DNA of 7,482 nucleotides from Scatavimonas merdipullorum (GCA_018712865.1 DVGH01000022.1:1-7482); one strand, 5' to 3'. Numbered from the stretch's first letter, positions 1-4,639 are shown. Numbers and translations: made by a program. Notes: a model not told the origin generated them from the sequence alone.

Positions 1-7
1 CCTCTGA

Positions 8-178
8 GAAATCGGAGGTCCATCGTGGGGGGACATTAAAAATCACTTACATATTGAATTGTCAAATTTCCTTGAAAAATCAAGGGCTTCAGCCGAAGTG
101 GTAACAACAGACGAATGGGATTTTGAGTCCATCACGTCTGCCAATTCCATCACACCGGCATGTTATATTGGAACTTAA
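8..178 (+). pseudogene. 3' remnant of an unrecognised ORF
   Basis: The frame starting at base 8 stays open for 56 codons to TAA at 176-178. Its composition looks protein-like, with W, D/E and aromatic residues well spread; it begins EIGGPSWGDIKN and ends TPACYIGT. An in-frame TGA lies at 5-7 and there is no ATG in the frame (only a TTG at 59-61), so either the upstream part is frame-shifted or this is a decayed gene end. I do not recognise the family. No convincing terminator follows; bases 179-270 are AT-rich and featureless apart from the tRNA promoter beyond. It could still be a chance open frame. Confidence 0.35.
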
Positions 179-277
179 TAAAGTATACTATATGGCATAG
201 AAAAATGCAAGAATTTTTTTGCAGTCGATAGGATTAAATGGCTCCGGCAATAATATTATAATTTTTTATTATTTGAC

Positions 278-307
278 TTGACAAAATAATTTTGCAGATG
301 GTATAAT
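278..307 (+). promoter_or_regulatory. Sigma-A type promoter of the tRNA-Leu gene
   Basis: A perfect -35 hexamer TTGACA (278-283) and a perfect -10 hexamer TATAAT (302-307) are separated by 18 bases. The predicted start of transcription is about 313-315, roughly 10 bases before the mature tRNA 5' end. This is the strongest promoter in the window, as expected for a stable RNA. Confidence 0.9.
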
Positions 308-323
308 AGCATACGTTGTAAAT

Positions 324-408
324 GCGCGAGTGCTGGAATTGGCAGACAGGCACGTTTGAGGGGCGTGTGTTGTATGACGTACGGGTTCAAGTCCCGTCTC
401 GCGCACCA
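324..408 (+). tRNA. tRNA-Leu (anticodon GAG)
   Basis: The sequence folds as a class II (long variable arm) tRNA. The acceptor stem is GCGCGAG (324-330) with CTCGCGC (398-404), followed by discriminator A405 and an encoded CCA (406-408). The D arm uses CTG/CAG. The anticodon stem is CACGT (351-355) with GCGTG (363-367), containing one G-U pair, around the loop TTGAGGG with anticodon GAG at 358-360, which reads CUC and CUU leucine codons. The variable arm is 368-380. The T arm is ACGGG/CCCGT around TTCAAGT. It is a single-gene transcript: promoter directly upstream and terminator 24 bases downstream. The mobile-element debris that follows fits the usual role of tRNA genes as integration targets, but no second copy of the tRNA 3' end is visible in this window. 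Confidence 0.96.
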
Positions 409-431
409 AATCAAAGTGCAAACTTTGATAC

Positions 432-464
432 AAAAATAGCTCTCCATAACGGAGGGCTATTTTT
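432..464 (+). terminator. Rho-independent terminator of tRNA-Leu
   Basis: A 14-base-pair stem (432-445 with 451-464, one G-U pair) closes a 5-base loop ATAAC. The right arm ends in five T residues that pair with an A-run in the left arm. It lies 24 bases after the tRNA 3' end and ends the tRNA transcript. The A/T symmetry means it could also work on the minus strand. Confidence 0.85.
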
Positions 465-472
465 GCGTTTAT

Positions 473-517
473 GCCCGGAAAACCTGTATTTATGCGGCTT
501 CCGGGCTTTTCTTTTTT
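473..517 (+). terminator. Second, backup terminator hairpin
   Basis: GCCCGGAA (473-480) pairs with TTCCGGGC (499-506), loop 481-498, followed by TTTTCTTTTTT (507-517). It comes 9 bases after the first terminator and probably acts in tandem with it. The loop and right arm share the words AACCTGTA and GTATTTATGCGG with the hairpin at 824-873, so the two look like relatives. Confidence 0.7.
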
Positions 518-629
518 CGGCGGCAATGCAATTTCCAGCCCCTCTTTCCGCGCTTTCCATAGTGGAACGATAGAGGGGTGAAAATCTCTCAATTTTGCAC
601 CCACCCCGAAAGGGAATCGAAAGAAAAAC

Positions 630-669
630 ATATGGCCGAGGAAATGTGAAAAATGTTCCTCGGCCATAT
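630..669 (-). terminator. Terminator after the zinc-ribbon fragment, possibly bidirectional
   Basis: A perfect 14-base-pair stem (630-643 with 656-669) surrounds a 12-base loop. Read on the minus strand it follows the zinc-ribbon stop codon by about 19 bases and is followed by GTTTTTCTTT, a U-tract. On the plus strand it is followed by ACTTTTTAA, so it may stop transcription from both sides. Confidence 0.75.
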
Positions 670-687
670 ACTTTTTAACGCCTGTTT

Positions 688-801
688 TTATGCCCGCTCG
701 AAAGGCTCTCCGCAATCCTCGCAGATCACATTGACCTCCCGCATTGCCCGAATGATGGTGCCGCAGCAGGGGCAGACATATTTGTCGTGCTTCTCGATAT
801 G
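688..801 (-). pseudogene. C-terminal fragment of a small zinc-ribbon protein
   Basis: The minus-strand frame from 801 to the TAA at 688-690 encodes 37 residues with paired cysteines: VCPCCG at residues 9-14 and CEDCG at 27-31, followed by EPFERA. Two cysteine pairs about 14 residues apart is the pattern of a structural zinc ribbon. A stop codon lies directly upstream in frame (802-804), and the only internal ATG is between the two cysteine pairs, so no complete gene is left; the intact version presumably had a longer N-terminus. A good terminator follows, which argues this was once a real transcribed gene. Exact family not recognised. Similar small zinc ribbons occur among conjugative-element cargo, but that link is inference. 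Confidence 0.5.
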
Positions 802-823
802 TCAGCGCCAATGGTAAAATGAA

Positions 824-873
824 AAAACGCCGCGAACCTGTAAAAACGTATTTATGCGGGTTCCCGGCGTTTT
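824..873 (+). terminator. Long hairpin, likely terminator
   Basis: Bases 824-838 pair with 859-873 over 15 positions with a single mismatch, giving a GC-rich core flanked by AAAA/TTTT. The loop is 20 bases. The T-run at the 3' side fits a plus-strand terminator, and the A-run at the 5' side fits a minus-strand one. No intact gene ends next to it, so it is probably left over from a lost gene. It shares the words AACCTGTA and GTATTTATGCGG with the 473-517 hairpin. Confidence 0.6.
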
Positions 874-931
874 CCTATCCCTCAACCGGCCTAAAATTAT
901 CTTGTAGGAGAGAGAAAAATTCTACTATTTT

Positions 932-1018
932 TTAATTTATCATTTTTTCTTCTGTCAGATCTGTAGAAATTTCCGGTAGTTTCATAGATAAGTCAACGAA
1001 TTTTATAACACGGAAATA
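932..1018 (-). pseudogene. Short ORF remnant, relative of the one at 4511-4639
   Basis: An open minus-strand frame of 28 codons runs from after a TGA (1019-1021) to TAA at 932-934. Its core reads FVDLSMKLPEIS, which aligns without gaps to FAHLSMKLLETS in the remnant at 4511-4639. The two DNA copies are 76% identical over 45 bases. The shared words suggest the tail ends of two related, decayed genes. Family not recognised. Confidence 0.35.
956..1000. repeat. Diverged 45-base direct repeat, copy A
   Basis: This aligns without gaps to 4562-4606 with 34 of 45 identical bases; the most conserved word is AGTTTCATAGATA. Most differences are transitions. Copies A and B flank about 3.6 kb that holds the relaxase remnant, KTR remnant, ATPase cassette and csoR. 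Confidence 0.6.
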
Positions 1019-1077
1019 TCACCTTAAAAAATTGGTATTTAAAGAATACCGTCCTGCCAAAGCTGAAAGCGTAGCTT

Positions 1078-1467
1078 GCCGACACAAAAGGGATTTTCAA
1101 AAGGAAAGAGCGCAAAGCCCTCACAGCGCAGATACAACAGACCGAGAAGAAAATCACCGAAAAACTGGATAGACTGCCAGAAGTCTTAAAAGAGGACGGT
1201 TATCCTGATGTGCAGGCGTTTATGGCAACTTACCACAAAGCGGAGGTTGTCGTAGAACAGTACAACCGCAGTCTTGTCGAGTAAGAGCGTCAGGTCGAGG
1301 AAAATTGCAGACATCCCAAACCGTCCGAAAAAAAGCGTCAGGGACAGGAGCAGGTAGTTACAGGAGCGAGGCAGACAGAAGCCACGCAGAAAGAAATCCA
1401 GCCGATAGGCATAGAAAAAACCGCCGTTATGGTCTTACCCATACACGACGGCATACATAGTTGTTAG
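1078..1467 (+). pseudogene. MobA/MobL-type relaxase, C-terminal remnant
   Basis: The plus-strand frame encodes 68 residues (1078-1281), an in-frame TAA (1282-1284), then 60 more residues in the same frame to TAG at 1465-1467. The first part contains KALTAQIQQTEKKI, LPEVLKEDGYPDV and QAFMATYHKAE, an amphipathic charged helix region that I recognise from the C-terminal tail of MobA/MobL-family mobilisation relaxases in Clostridia elements. The second part begins ERQVEENCRHP and is Lys/Gln/Glu-rich, as such tails are. The stop falls where these proteins usually read on (typically a W in a VEWERQ-like context), so it is a disabling mutation. The whole N-terminal nuclease domain with its HUH and tyrosine motifs is missing; an in-frame TAG lies just upstream at 1072-1074. 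The last residues may be unrelated junction sequence. It marks this region as the remains of a mobilisable or conjugative element. Confidence 0.65.
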
Positions 1468-1472
1468 CGCTT

Positions 1473-1628
1473 CTACTTTTGAATTACAGTTATCTGCAAA
1501 TCCTTCGCATTAATGAGCGTTTCCTGTTTGCAATTTGGGCAGTATAAGGGAAAGTCGGTATCTTTTCTGACTTTATTATGTGTTTTCCTGCCACAGATGG
1601 GACAAATCAGCTATCCCGAAGTAGACAT
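1473..1628 (-). pseudogene. Cysteine-rich KTR-type protein, interrupted by a nonsense codon
   Basis: From ATG at 1628 the frame reads MSTSG, then TAG (1611-1613), then LICPICGRKTHNKVRKDT, a run FPLYCPNCKQETLI and the tail LQITVIQK before TAG at 1473-1475. The CPIC and CPNC pairs, the KTR-like KTH, and the conserved tail match the cysteine-rich KTR domain family, small proteins of about 50-60 residues common in conjugative elements of Firmicutes. Family members usually have a tryptophan just before this L-[IL]-C-P motif, so TAG is most simply a TGG to TAG change. Other ATGs in frame lie at 1634 and 1640, all before the stop, and none has a good ribosome binding site. It starts about 17 bases after the 58-residue membrane protein with no terminator between, so it is probably still transcribed with the ATPase. 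Either a recent pseudogene or, less likely, a sequencing error. Confidence 0.75.
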
Positions 1629-1645
1629 ATCCATTTCCATAAAAC

Positions 1646-1822
1646 TTACAATAACTCTAAAATCAGCTTGATAAGCATTGCAACAAAGATAACACCGCCG
1701 ACTCCGCTGATAATTCCGTAGATTTTCACCGACTCCTTATCCCGCTTTTCTTTTACAAGATAGTATATACCTGCTCCAGCAACCAAAGCACCGATTAACA
1801 TACCAATAATTGAAATAATCAT
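1646..1822 (-). CDS. 58-residue two-helix membrane protein coupled to the metal ATPase
   Basis: Unrecognised small protein. It has two hydrophobic helices, about residues 2-22 and 34-58, joined by a charged turn (KEKRDKESVK, 24-33), so it should be a hairpin in the membrane; the glycine-rich first helix (GMLIGALVAGAG) could pack tightly against another helix. I chose the ATG at 1822 because a GGAGG lies 8 bases upstream (1831-1835) and the ATG overlaps the ATPase stop codon as ATGA, the classic arrangement for translational coupling. A longer reading from ATG at 1837 adds five residues but puts the start inside that ribosome binding site and has none of its own. Its only obvious partner is the ATPase: an accessory subunit, stability factor or metal delivery helper is possible, but this is inference from position. 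Confidence 0.75.
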   Translation of the reverse strand: MIISIIGMLIGALVAGAGIYYLVKEKRDKESVKIYGIISGVGGVIFVAMLIKLILELL

Positions 1823-3699
1823 TTCCTTTTCCTCCATTTTAACAGCAATGCTGAATTTATAATGACAAGCACCGAGCCTGCATTGTGAACAAGCGCACCG
1901 ACAACAGGATTTAAAATACCTGTCATAGCAAGCACGATTGCAAGAAAGTTAAGTCCCATCGAAAAACTCAAGTTAAGCTTTATCGTGGTCATCATCCGTT
2001 TGGAAAGCGATATTAAGTGCGGAAGTTCCTTTACTTCATCGTCCACCAGTACAATATCAGCGGCGTCTACTGCAATATCGCTTCCAATCCCGCCCATTGC
2101 AATACCAACCGCTGCTTTTTTTAAGGCGGGGGCGTCGTTAATGCCGTCGCCAATCATACAAACAGACTGTTCGTTCTCTTGATATTTTTCAATCAACTTC
2201 AACTTATCTTCAGGCAGACAGTTTGCATACACCTCATCTATGTTAAGCTGCTTTGCAATGCTGTTTGCAGAGTTCTTGTTATCGCCTGTCAAAAGTACAG
2301 GCTGAACGCCGCAGCTTTGCAGAGCGTTAATCATTGCGCCGCTTTCTTTTCGGATTGTATCAGACAATACAAGATACCCGATAACCTCGTTTTCTGCGGC
2401 TATGTAGGTTACTGTGCTGCCGCTGTTCAAAAAACCTTGAATTTCAGGATTTGTCTGGCAAACAATTTTATTCTCGTTCATCATATCCATATTACCCGCA
2501 AGAATACGCTTCCCATCTACAAAAGCGCATACGCCCCTCCCAAGCTGCATTTCAAAACCTGTCGCTTTTGAAATGGGGTTATCTGTGTGCTGTTTGTAAC
2601 AATTCACAATCGCCTTTCCAAGCGGATGTTCAGAAAACTGCTCCGCAGCGGCGGCAAGAGAATAGATATTCCGTTCTGTGTAGCTCTCCGAAAGAGATTT
2701 TACCGCAATGACTTTCGGCGTTCCGTAAGTCAGCGTTCCTGTTTTATCAAAAGTGATTTTTGAAGCCTTTGACAGCCGTTCCAAAGCATCTCCCTCACGT
2801 ACAAGGAAGCTGTGCTTTGTAGCGTTGCCAATCGCCGCCATAATCGCAGTAGGCGTTGCAAGCACCAAAGCGCAAGGGCAGAATACAACAAGAATTGTAA
2901 CCGCACGGATAATCTCTCCCGTTATTGCCCCAGTAAGGGCGGCGGCAGTCAGAGCAATTACAACAATCCAAGTAGCCCATCTGTCCGCCATACCGACAAT
3001 CTTTGCTTTTCCTGCATCCGCCGACTGCACAAGGCTAATCATTCTCTGAATAGAGCTGTCCTCGCCAACCTTTGTTGCCCTCATCTCAAAAGTGCCAAAT
3101 CGGTTTACTGTTCCGCTTGATACCTCATCGCCAACCGTCTTATCGATAGGGATAGGCTCGCCTGTCATAACCGCTTGGTCAATCGAAGTCTGTCCCGAAG
3201 TGATAACACCATCAACAGCAATTCCTTCGCCCGGCAGAACACGGAGAATATCTCCGATTTTCACCTCGCTTGCAGAAATAACGGTTTCGGTGCTGCCACG
3301 GACTACCCGTGCTGTCTGCGGCGTCAGCTTTACTAATTTCTCAATACCTGCTCTTGCTTTTGCTACGGTTAGATCCTCAAGCAGAGCGCCGATTTGCATA
3401 ATAAAGGCAACCTCGCCTGCCGCAAAATCCTCGCCAATACAGACAGAAGCAATCAGCGCAAGTGATACCAGTACATCCGCTTTAATATCAAACGCTGTGA
3501 CAAGCCCAATAATCGCTTCTAAAATAATCGGCACACCACACAAAATGATTGAAACCCAAGCAATATTGAAAGGCAAAAAATCCAATATGCCTGTCAGACT
3601 GAAAATAAGAGCAACGCCCGAAATAACAAGGAGTGTTATGTCTTTTTTCGTGCCGCCAATTTCAAGCAAGTGTTCAAGTTTTCCCATAAATGATTTCAT
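1819..3699 (-). CDS. Heavy-metal translocating P1B-type ATPase
   Basis: A 626-residue membrane pump that uses ATP to export a metal ion. Visible motifs in order: actuator MTGEP (178-182), metal-site CPC in a membrane helix (274-276), phosphorylation site DKTGT with Asp318, nucleotide-binding HP (358-359) in SEHPLGKA, TGDN (471-474), and hinge GDGINDAP (517-524). Hydrophobic stretches before the actuator, around the CPC and at the C-terminus (about 571-620) fit the usual P1B layout. There is no N-terminal HMA (CxxC) metal-binding domain, so it is shorter than typical CopA or CadA. Specificity is unclear: CPC is shared by Cu+ and Zn/Cd/Pb pumps, yet the last helix reads LVHNAGS (603-609), an HN..S signature closer to CtpC-like pumps, and the YN expected for Cu+ pumps in the preceding helix is absent (GLNF). 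CsoR-type operators at its promoter point to Cu+ or a related ion. The ATG at 3699 has GGAGG 6 bases upstream (3706-3710). The 58-residue membrane protein overlaps its stop by 4 bases. Confidence 0.93.
   Translation of the reverse strand: MKSFMGKLEHLLEIGGTKKDITLLVISGVALIFSLTGILDFLPFNIAWVSIILCGVPIILEAIIGLVTAFDIKADVLVSLALIASVCIGEDFAAGEVAFIMQIGALLEDLTVAKARAGIEKLVKLTPQTARVVRGSTETVISASEVKIGDILRVLPGEGIAVDGVITSGQTSIDQAVMTGEPIPIDKTVGDEVSSGTVNRFGTFEMRATKVGEDSSIQRMISLVQSADAGKAKIVGMADRWATWIVVIALTAAALTGAITGEIIRAVTILVVFCPCALVLATPTAIMAAIGNATKHSFLVREGDALERLSKASKITFDKTGTLTYGTPKVIAVKSLSESYTERNIYSLAAAAEQFSEHPLGKAIVNCYKQHTDNPISKATGFEMQLGRGVCAFVDGKRILAGNMDMMNENKIVCQTNPEIQGFLNSGSTVTYIAAENEVIGYLVLSDTIRKESGAMINALQSCGVQPVLLTGDNKNSANSIAKQLNIDEVYANCLPEDKLKLIEKYQENEQSVCMIGDGINDAPALKKAAVGIAMGGIGSDIAVDAADIVLVDDEVKELPHLISLSKRMMTTIKLNLSFSMGLNFLAIVLAMTGILNPVVGALVHNAGSVLVIINSALLLKWRKRK
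1831..1835 (-). promoter_or_regulatory. Ribosome binding site that sets the start of the 58-residue protein
   Basis: GGAGG on the minus strand, located inside the last codons of the ATPase gene and 8 bases before ATG at 1822. It supports the shorter start and translational coupling to the ATPase. Confidence 0.7.
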
Positions 3700-3715
3700 A
3701 AAAATCCTCCGTTTT

Positions 3716-3731
3716 ATACCTTATGGGGTAT
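3716..3731. promoter_or_regulatory. CsoR-type operator, box 1 (ATPase promoter)
   Basis: ATACCTTATGGGGTAT is an imperfect palindrome with the C-run/G-run halves and flanking ATAC/GTAT of known CsoR operators. It lies just downstream of the predicted ATPase transcription start, before the ribosome binding site, so a bound repressor would block the polymerase. Confidence 0.7.
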
Positions 3732-3737
3732 AGGTAT

Positions 3738-3767
3738 AAAATACCATAAGGGGTATAGGTTTGTCAA
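3738..3767 (-). promoter_or_regulatory. Promoter of the ATPase operon
   Basis: On the minus strand a perfect -35 TTGACA (3762-3767) is followed after 18 bases by TATTTT (3738-3743), a 4-of-6 match to the -10 box. Operator box 2 fills most of the spacer and touches the -10, and box 1 lies just downstream, so the promoter is arranged for metal-relieved repression. It starts right after the csoR terminator, showing that the ATPase is transcribed separately from csoR. Confidence 0.65.
3741..3756. promoter_or_regulatory. CsoR-type operator, box 2 (ATPase promoter)
   Basis: ATACCATAAGGGGTAT differs from box 1 at only three central positions and lies between the -35 and -10 of the ATPase promoter. 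The 25-base centre-to-centre spacing of boxes 1 and 2 is about 2.4 helical turns. Confidence 0.7.
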
Positions 3768-3770
3768 GAG

Positions 3771-3803
3771 GATAAAAGAAAAAGCAGTCAACTTAGACTG
3801 CTT
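3771..3803 (-). terminator. Terminator of csoR
   Basis: AAGCAGTC (3782-3789) and GACTGCTT (3796-3803) form a perfect 8-base-pair stem with a 6-base loop. On the minus strand it begins about 15 bases after the csoR stop and is followed by TTTCTTTTATC. It separates csoR from the ATPase transcript. Confidence 0.85.
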
Positions 3804-3818
3804 CTTACAAGAAATTCA

Positions 3819-4094
3819 TTAACCCATATTGGCGAACCGCTCTACAGCTTTAGTAAAATCCTCAATCGTTTTGTCTGCATCTCCGTGCTCTATCCCGTCT
3901 TTTACACAATGCTTAATGTGCCCTTCAAGCACTACCTGTCCGCATTTATGCAATGCAGATTTTGCCGCATTCAGTTGAGCCAGAACATCTTCACAGGGGA
4001 CATCCTCATCCACCATTCTGTCAATGGCTTGAACTTGTCCGATTATTTTTTTTAATCTGCGGTGCAGATTGTCAGAATCCATACATTGTTTCAT
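3819..4094 (-). CDS. csoR: CsoR-family (DUF156) metal-sensing repressor
   Basis: A 91-residue, all-helical DNA-binding repressor of the CsoR/RcnR family, which releases its operator on binding metal. LHRRLKKIIGQVQAIDRMV (residues 11-29) is the family's first helix. The Cu(I)-binding triad of CsoR is in place: Cys34 (DVPCED), His59 and Cys63 (in GHIKHC), matching Cys36, His61 and Cys65 of the Mycobacterium tuberculosis protein. This argues for Cu(I) sensing and against an RcnR-type (Ni/Co, H-C-H-H), FrmR (formaldehyde) or CstR (Cys-Cys only) role, though related ions cannot be excluded. Extra cysteines at 4 and 51 are not part of the triad. The ATG at 4094 has AGGAGT 6 bases upstream (4101-4106). 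The gene has its own promoter with one operator, and its own terminator, so autoregulation is likely; its main target is the divergently independent but same-strand ATPase operon just downstream. Confidence 0.93.
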   Translation of the reverse strand: MKQCMDSDNLHRRLKKIIGQVQAIDRMVDEDVPCEDVLAQLNAAKSALHKCGQVVLEGHIKHCVKDGIEHGDADKTIEDFTKAVERFANMG

Positions 4095-4106
4095 TTCAAC
4101 ACTCCT

Positions 4107-4122
4107 ATACTATTGGGGGTAT
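4107..4122. promoter_or_regulatory. CsoR-type operator, box 3 (csoR promoter)
   Basis: ATACTATTGGGGGTAT matches boxes 1 and 2 in length and in the ATAC...GGGGTAT frame. It lies at the predicted csoR transcription start, directly before the ribosome binding site, which supports autorepression. Confidence 0.7.
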
Positions 4123-4128
4123 ATGTAT

Positions 4129-4156
4129 ATTGTACTGTTTTTTTTCGGAAAGTCAA
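4129..4156 (-). promoter_or_regulatory. Promoter of csoR
   Basis: On the minus strand TTGACT (4151-4156) and TACAAT (4129-4134) are spaced by 16 bases; each is a 5-of-6 match. The spacer carries a run of eight A residues. Transcription would start near 4122, at the edge of operator box 3. Confidence 0.75.
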
Positions 4157-4164
4157 GATGAATA

Positions 4165-4218
4165 GAGGTCGAAATTTGGAACTCAAAAATGAGACAACCC
4201 AAATTTAGCCTCTTTTTT
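4165..4218 (+). terminator. Compound hairpin with U-tract
   Basis: Three nested pairings are visible: GAGG (4165-4168) with CCTC (4209-4212), AAATTTGG (4172-4179) with CCAAATTT (4199-4206), and CTCA (4182-4185) with TGAG (4190-4193) around a short A-rich loop. TTTTTT follows at 4213-4218. It has the form of a plus-strand terminator, but no plus-strand gene precedes it; the csoR promoter fires the other way. Confidence 0.55.
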
Positions 4219-4320
4219 CATGTCATAAATCCAGCATTTAAGCCGTTTTTTCAGGATCGTCCTCTTTTACCAAAACGGGACACCCAGAAGTAAAACTCGA
4301 AAAATCACGATGTAAAAATG

Positions 4321-4373
4321 AAAAAAGATCAAATCCGAACCCGGAATTCTCATTTTCAGAGGGTATCTTTTTT
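4321..4373. repeat. Inverted pair AAAAAAGAT / ATCTTTTTT, upstream
   Basis: AAAAAAGAT (4321-4329) and ATCTTTTTT (4365-4373) are perfect 9-base inverted repeats 35 bases apart, with ACCC and GGGT also facing each other inside. The same word pair recurs at 4466-4509 in the opposite order, which suggests a decayed repeated element. Confidence 0.45.
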
Positions 4374-4387
4374 GTAGCGTAAACCCA
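4360..4387. repeat. 28-base direct repeat, copy 1
   Basis: It matches 4461-4488 at 25 of 28 positions, starting AGGGTATCTTTTTT and ending AAACCCA. The two copies bracket the terminator hairpin at 4393-4437. Confidence 0.7.
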
Positions 4388-4392
4388 CTAGG

Positions 4393-4437
4393 CTGAGCCT
4401 GGGCGCGCTTCGCGTTCCGGGCTCAGTTTTTTATTTT
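4393..4437 (+). terminator. Strong GC-rich terminator hairpin without a visible gene
   Basis: CTGAGCCTGGG (4393-4403) pairs with TTCCGGGCTCAG (4415-4426), extended by CGCG/CGCG around a tiny loop with one bulge, followed by TTTTTTATTTT (4427-4437). This is a textbook plus-strand terminator. No plus-strand gene lies upstream, so it either ends a small RNA from this intergenic region or is left from a deleted gene. Confidence 0.7.
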
Positions 4438-4460
4438 GCCTGTTCACTCGTGTTTATAGC

Positions 4461-4488
4461 AGGGTATCTTTTTTATAGCACAAACCCA
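4461..4488. repeat. 28-base direct repeat, copy 2
   Basis: Matches 4360-4387 at 25 of 28 positions, with three transition differences. It forms the left half of the hairpin at 4466-4509. Confidence 0.7.
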
Positions 4489-4509
4489 TGATTGGGTGAT
4501 AAAAAAGAT
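4466..4509. repeat. AT-rich inverted repeat
   Basis: ATCTTTTTTAT (4466-4476) pairs perfectly with ATAAAAAAGAT (4499-4509), and inside it ACCCA (4484-4488) pairs with TGGGT (4493-4497) around a TGAT-type loop. It could form a bulged hairpin in DNA or RNA on either strand. Function unknown. Confidence 0.55.
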
Positions 4510-4510
4510 G

Positions 4511-4639
4511 TCACTCCATTTTTTTAGTATTCATGCGGGTTTGCGTCCTTTTCCCCACCCACAGAGCTGCAGAGGTTTCCAGCAGTTTCATAGATAGATG
4601 GGCGAAGTCCTCAAAAATACGCAAGACGGCCTGCAGTTC
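4511..4639 (-). pseudogene. Short ORF remnant with repeat copy B
   Basis: A 42-codon minus-strand frame runs from after TAG (4640-4642) to TGA at 4511-4513. Its start, ELQAVLRIFEDFAHLSMKLL, is a well-formed amphipathic helix, while the rest (KRTQTRMNTKK) looks like read-through. It shares the LSMKL core with the remnant at 932-1018. It overlaps the terminator of the 296-residue gene, has no start codon or ribosome binding site before the core, and is therefore probably a decayed gene end. Family not recognised. Confidence 0.3.
4562..4606. repeat. Diverged 45-base direct repeat, copy B
   Basis: Ungapped match to 956-1000, 34 of 45 bases identical. It lies between the mobile-element and csoR region and the end of the kdp operon, so it could mark the right edge of the inserted segment. 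Confidence 0.6.

Larger units (their letters stand above)
874..1074. other. Gene-poor spacer with decayed material
   Basis: This stretch has no intact gene. It contains a 28-codon minus-strand remnant (932-1018) that carries repeat copy A, a weak 6-base-pair hairpin 904-925 followed by a T-run, and a small perfect hairpin GGTATT/AATACC at 1034-1050. Nothing else could be supported. Confidence 0.5.

Noticed and set aside
386..408. Attachment-site duplication of the tRNA-Leu 3' end
   Set aside because: I looked for a second copy of the T-arm and acceptor 3' sequence at the far side of the mobile remnants and saw none in the window.
322..573. An 83-codon plus-strand open frame
   Set aside because: It is the sense translation of the tRNA-Leu and its terminators.
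538..580. Inverted CCCCTCT / AGAGGGG around 540-580
   Set aside because: Seven pairs around a loop of more than 20 bases with no U-tract; may be chance.
269..811. A 180-codon minus-strand open frame
   Set aside because: It runs antisense across the tRNA-Leu gene and through two terminators. Its C-terminal half is the translated antisense of the tRNA, a well-known annotation artefact. The genuine cysteine-pair fragment at 688-801 is in a different frame.
904..938. Weak hairpin GTAGGA/TTCTAC followed by a T-rich run
   Set aside because: Only six pairs including one G-U, so not enough to call a terminator.
1823..1837. Longer start for the small membrane protein (ATG at 1837)
   Set aside because: That ATG overlaps the GGAGG that serves the ATG at 1822 and has no ribosome binding site of its own.
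3092..3733. A 213-codon plus-strand open frame
   Set aside because: It is the antisense shadow of the ATPase gene and lacks a ribosome binding site; its Ser/Thr/Ile-rich composition is typical of such shadows.
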